The notes under the pieces: model-generated
What the model saw: the letters and a program-made list of their open reading frames with translations, nothing else
Database searches by the model: none
What the model was told of the DNA's origin: nothing
Program-made: the position numbers and the translations under genes
DNA from: Saururus chinensis
Lineage: Eukaryota > Streptophyta > Magnoliopsida > Piperales > Saururaceae
DNA: 64,000 nucleotides
Assembly (NCBI GenBank): GCA_035235625.1
Contig: CP141141.1
Coordinates: 14,257,968 to 14,321,967 of the forward strand
Direction of reading: 5' to 3'
Part shown: positions 59,812 through 64,000 of the stretch, one piece after another
How positions within the stretch are numbered: position 1 is the stretch's first letter
How the letters are laid out: the number at the start of each line of letters is the position of its first letter

Positions 59812-60187
59812 TCTGCCCATGTCATATAAGGTATTGCTTGCAAGTGCATTGATTTTAGGCCAAGAGTGATTGTAGTGATTTTTTACCCTAATTGGGATTT
59901 TCCACGTAAAACTTTTATGTTGCTTGTGTGCTTACATGATTTGTGGTTCTAAGATGACTAGAATAATCATCAATGAACTTAGTAATTAGGTTTTTCTCAT
60001 TTCCTCTTTAAAAACAAATTTATGCACATAGAGACTAGAACTCTTAATTGCTGAAGTACTAGGGTTTCGAGCAATCTAGTGATTCGCTAGGTAGATTAGG
60101 TGGATATTAAACTCTCACCCAATAGTAGATTCTATAATTATTTTAATTGAACTTAGACATTTACTAATAGAAATATATGATATTACT

Positions 60188-61334
60188 TGTATGAACATAT
60201 GTGGCCATATGTTGTGTATTGGCTTATTTTAGTGATCAAAATAATGTCAACTTGCTATGTAATTTGAGTTATATGATAGAATATTTTCTTCTCAAGATCA
60301 CATGGTAAAGGTGAAGCAAATTAGAAGACTCATAATTATTTTTGTAGGTAAAAATACACACCCACATCACATTCACACACTTTGGATAAATGATTTATCA
60401 TATTAGAGTGTGAAAAAAAATGAGTGGAAATTGAGTAAAAAATTGCAGAAGTATGTAAATTTATTATCTAAGATTAATTGGGAATATTTTTATTTTTTTG
60501 CTACCATAATAATCCTTTAGCAAATCAATGTAGAAATAGTGTAGCATTTTACTGTAGCAGTTACTGTTCATCAAGCAATTGATTATTGTAGCAATGGATT
60601 AGCTGCTATAATAGTTCTTCGCAAAATTTGGCTGAGATGATTGGCGATCAATTGATTATTGTAGAAATGGATTGTTGAAGCCTGTAGCTGCCCAAAATAA
60701 GTCATTCAATGTTGAATAATATTCCTATTCAAGGTTTAATGCCTAAATCAACTTAGTTATCTATATAAGGGGTGTTTTGGATGTGTAAAAAGAGGAGGGA
60801 AGTCATTGTTAGAATAAACAGAGATTGGTGAGTCTACTCTATTGGGTTTGAGAGGATAAAACTCATCTTTGCCTACTCTATTGGGCTTGAGGAGTTGTAC
60901 AAAGTTCTTCATTAAGGAGTGATTGAAGAAACTCAAAGGAAGATCAACAATCAAAGAAGAAGTTTTCGATTGAGTTGCTAGAAGAAGGACAAAGAACAAG
61001 GCATGAAGCGGGAAAGCTTCAAGGATTCGATGGAGGGAGAAACTTGAAGGCCAACAACAAAGATGACTAAACAAGGAAAACGTGTTTATATTTGTGTCGA
61101 TTTAAGAGGTTAGTTGGTTGCTCTTGGGTCTTGTAAGTTCTTGCTTGCTAGTGTTTATAGTTTGATTGTTGATAGATTAATCATGAATGGTGCATAGATA
61201 TTAGGTCTTAATTATTTCTGATATATAAGAAAATTATGCATGTAGAGGCTAGAACTCTTAACTCTTGTTGAAGTACTAGTTTTGGGATTAATCTAGTGAT
61301 CCAGTAGGTCAATGAGATGGATATTAAACTGTCA
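60188..61334 (+). mobile_element. 5' LTR of a second family S element
   Basis: It starts TGTATGAACATATGTGGC at 60188 and ends '...ggatattaaactgtca' at 61334. It contains 'ctatataaggggtg' as TATA region near 60762 and the 'ggccaacaacaaagatgac' leader. A weak primer-site-like 'tgatagctgagg' follows at about 61338. Its right partner lies beyond the window. Confidence 0.7.
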
Positions 61335-64000
61335 ATTGATAGCTGAGGATTTTTGCTTGAAAATTGCTTTTGTTTATGCTATCAATCTAATTTTGCATGC
61401 TATTGTGTGTACTTTCTTTAAACTTGCTCATTCTTCCAAAATGTGTGTTTTTAGTGATTTAAGTGCATTTGTTTGAGCTTATTTACTTGTGCTTAGTTGA
61501 TTCATTAAGTCTAAGTATTCTTCTAGTGATGATATGAAATTTGAATCTAAAACCTCTTTGAAAAAAATCATGGAAGGGGGTCAAAAGTGTAAGAAACTTC
61601 AAAAATTTGTCAAATTGGATGAGGAGATAATTGACTCAATTACTCTTGAAAAGTTCAATTTGGTTTAAAATAAGGACTCGTTAAAAAATAGGTTCAAACA
61701 TTGAGGAGTGAACTTGAGAAGGAAAGGAGAGAATCTAGGTCTTTAGAGAATGAACTTAAGCATACTAATGAGAAGTTGGTGCCTTCAAAAATGAGGAAAG
61801 TAATCTTCTAGGTAAGATAAAATTATTAGAGAATGAAGTTCATGAGAAAGTAGAGACAAAAGTCATGTTTGAAAATGATTGAAGATCTAGGGAGTCAATT
61901 AAAATTTCTCTAGAAAAATTGAAGTTTTTCACTTTAGTACAAGAAAATTGCATAAGATATTGTACATGTGAAAGGATGTTAGTGATAAAAAAGGACTAGG
62001 ATTTAATGAGACTAATTCCATAAAGTCTAATGGTCTCGCTAAGTTTGTCAAGGCTAAAGAACTAATGCAAAGATTGTTACAGAAGTTGACAATGTGTCAA
62101 AACTTTAGTATCCTTCTAGGAATCAAAGTCCAAAGTCTAACCATAAGAGAAAACATCACAAGGGTGATAATCATGAGTCTTCCTTAATTAAACAAATTCA
62201 AGCTACAATGTACATTCTAAAATACCTTAGTAAACAAGTCTTGAATGAATCTAACACTAAGGGAAATTGGTTATCTTCTAACTTAAATAGATTGCCAAAG
62301 AAGTTAACAAGAACCCTTATAAATTCTCAAGAAAAAGAATTAGGAATAACTAAAATTTAGGTTCATAAGCACTATCTACAGACTTTTACACCCAAGAAGG
62401 TTACTCAAGATAATTAAAAGAAAAATTTGCAAATTTGAATTATAAAAGATGTTTTAGAGGACATTAATACGAAGTTGATTTGGGGGAGTAAATCCACCTT
62501 AGGTTGCTTTAGAATTAGATTGCTAGGCAAGGCAAAGGATACTCAAATCTCTAGGTAAAGTGATTTTTTTTTCACAATTCAATTCTTTCGATCTATTGGA
62601 CACACATGTTTTTGTTTTATTTAGATTTGTTTTCATGTTATTTTGTTTACATGCTTTGAATGAATAAAAGAAAAAAAAACATCAAAAACATAAAAAAACT
62701 AGGGTTGCATTTACTTTATGTACTAGTTTTTTATTTGTGTTAAGCTATTGAATTAAATATCATTAATTTACTCTTAAGCTAAAAATATCATGATGTGTGG
62801 TTAATGTACCTTAACCAAGAAAGGGATGCACCAAGGGGAGTGAAGATCAATTTGATTTTGATTGATGTTGCAATTCTATGTTTTTTAAAACTTTTACACA
62901 TCATGTTAAACTTGAATAAATTTCATGAGCGGAAATTGAAAGAGAATTCTTTGACATAAGTTGACTTAGGAGTTTAGATTCTCGTGGAGTCTTAGTGATC
63001 AAAATTAGAGAAACTAAAGCACAAAAAATTCATTGTAACAAGGCATCAAAATTTGTAATTTATTACTTTATTTCTTCAAAACAAAGGAATTATTCTTATA
63101 AAGATGATGGGAAAAGACTACCTACTTAGGTTGGCCTAGGTAGTGTGAAGCTCCTATATGCTTGACATCAAGAAAAATGAATGAAAAAGAAAGAAAAGAA
63201 TAAAAAAATTGAATAATGTTAAACCATAGAAAAATGATTTGAGGAAAAATATCATAACTCAGGAAAAAACATGTGCATATTCTATATTGAGCTTTTATAT
63301 TTTTAGAAGCCAATGTAAATAGGTTCTAGCTTAAGTGAGTCGAAAAACGAGAACTATGTCATTACTAAAATTTGAACAAATTTGTCTTTTTTGAATAACA
63401 ATGACCTTGAGAGATTAATGAGTACAAGAGACAAGAGTTGAACATGTGGTTGTTTCTTCAAAAATTAATAAAAGAGAGTTAAAATATTATAAATAATAAA
63501 TAAAGATTGAGAATCACAAACCAATAGAGAGGACTAATCTAAGGCAAGGTATAAATGACCATAATTTTTGGATGCACTCAGATTAATGATTTAATTAATA
63601 AAATTTAACAAGAGAGCTCAAAATGTTTTTGATTTTCTTAATTCATTAAAATTTAGTCAATTCTAGGATGTTTTCTTTGTTGATATTTGTATTAGTTTGT
63701 TAAATGAGATTATATTTGCATTGCCTAATGGTTTATGAATCTCTATTAGTAAACCTTGAGTTCTAAACATTTAAAAGTTTTGACTTGATTTAGAACTTGG
63801 TGAAACAAAAGAATTTTGAAGGATGATGTAAATTTTGACTGATTTTAATAATGTTGTTTTCCAAAACTTGATTTCAAACAACATTTAAGAATTCAAGACA
63901 AGTCTAAGATTGTTGCTATCCATGAGACTATGCTGATTTCAAAATTTTAAGAATAGTAAATCTTTTAGGAAATTATAGGATGTTTCTACATATTTGTATA
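61335..64000 (+). mobile_element. Interior of the second family S element, gag remnant at 61550-62470
   Basis: The coiled-coil segment at 61696-61790 reads TLRSELEKERRESRSLENEL in one frame, the counterpart of the coil at 46618-46800. Near 61988 KGLGFNETNSIKSNGLAKFV matches the GLGF motif that follows the coil in the other copy. The UBN2 core and zinc knuckle are not recognisable. From 62470 the same non-coding segment as 47200-48400 follows. Stops and frame changes are frequent. The element continues past the window edge. Confidence 0.65.

Larger units (their letters stand above)
57650..60117 (+). mobile_element. Plus-strand family S LTR, split by an Athila-like solo LTR
   Basis: The two halves are about 57650-58382 and 59817-60117. 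The first has 'cttggccaagagtatat'-type and GATC-rich motifs, 'gggctatataagggctat' as TATA region and 'gagagagaaaagagg'. The second has 'accctaattgggattttcc' and ends '...ggatattaaactctca' at 60117. The clean left end of the LTR is missing. Confidence 0.6.

Overview
The window reads as nuclear DNA from a flowering plant with a repeat-dense genome. The evidence is decayed LTR retrotransposons of both major plant superfamilies, a CACTA element, a hAT element, Stowaway-like MITEs, plant splice sites, and one plant-specific MYB-like gene of the RADIALIS (RAD-like) family. I cannot name the species or decide monocot versus dicot. There is no sign of bacterial or organellar gene organisation.

Layout. 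1-1700 is the 5' part of a decayed Athila/Tat-like Ty3/gypsy element (LTR end, tRNA-Asp-type primer site, gag remnant). 1890-4720 is the 3' end of a minus-strand LTR element. 4728-5690 is a two-copy tandem duplication carrying long CT tracts. 5690-7388 is probably another LTR. 8453-8825 is a CACTA-type terminus. 8826-13695 has no recognised gene; it holds a MITE and an (AT)62 tract. 13696-21695 is a minus-strand chromovirus (Tekay/Del-like): one very long LTR, a decayed integrase with a chromodomain-like tail, then the start of the other LTR, with further LTRs inserted in its interior. 21696-27055 is more LTR sequence, containing the 5' half of a hAT transposon. 28130-28445 is a fold-back element. 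29809-34413 is a 4.6-kb non-autonomous CACTA element with a GC-rich minisatellite and an array of hairpins.

About 36.2-40.6 kb is a low-copy island holding the only intact gene I can support: a two-exon RAD-like gene at 38479-39509 with its own TATA box and poly(A) signal. From 40632 to 64000 the sequence is a nest of one related LTR family, called family S here. It includes a nearly complete two-LTR element (43678-53060), solo LTRs with target-site duplications, and a second element running off the right edge. Family S carries a copia-type gag remnant and a long non-coding interior. No reverse transcriptase was recognised in any copy, so it looks non-autonomous.

Apart from the RAD-like gene, the coding remnants are transposon-derived and broken. 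Many of the breaks are C-to-T or G-to-A changes at key positions (primer site, integrase catalytic residues, gag tryptophan and zinc-knuckle cysteines), as expected for long-methylated silenced repeats. No new defence or enzymatic system was found. The most interesting items are the nested LTR stratigraphy, the family S elements, the hairpin array and GC-rich block of the CACTA element, and the unusually short C-terminal exon of the RAD-like gene.
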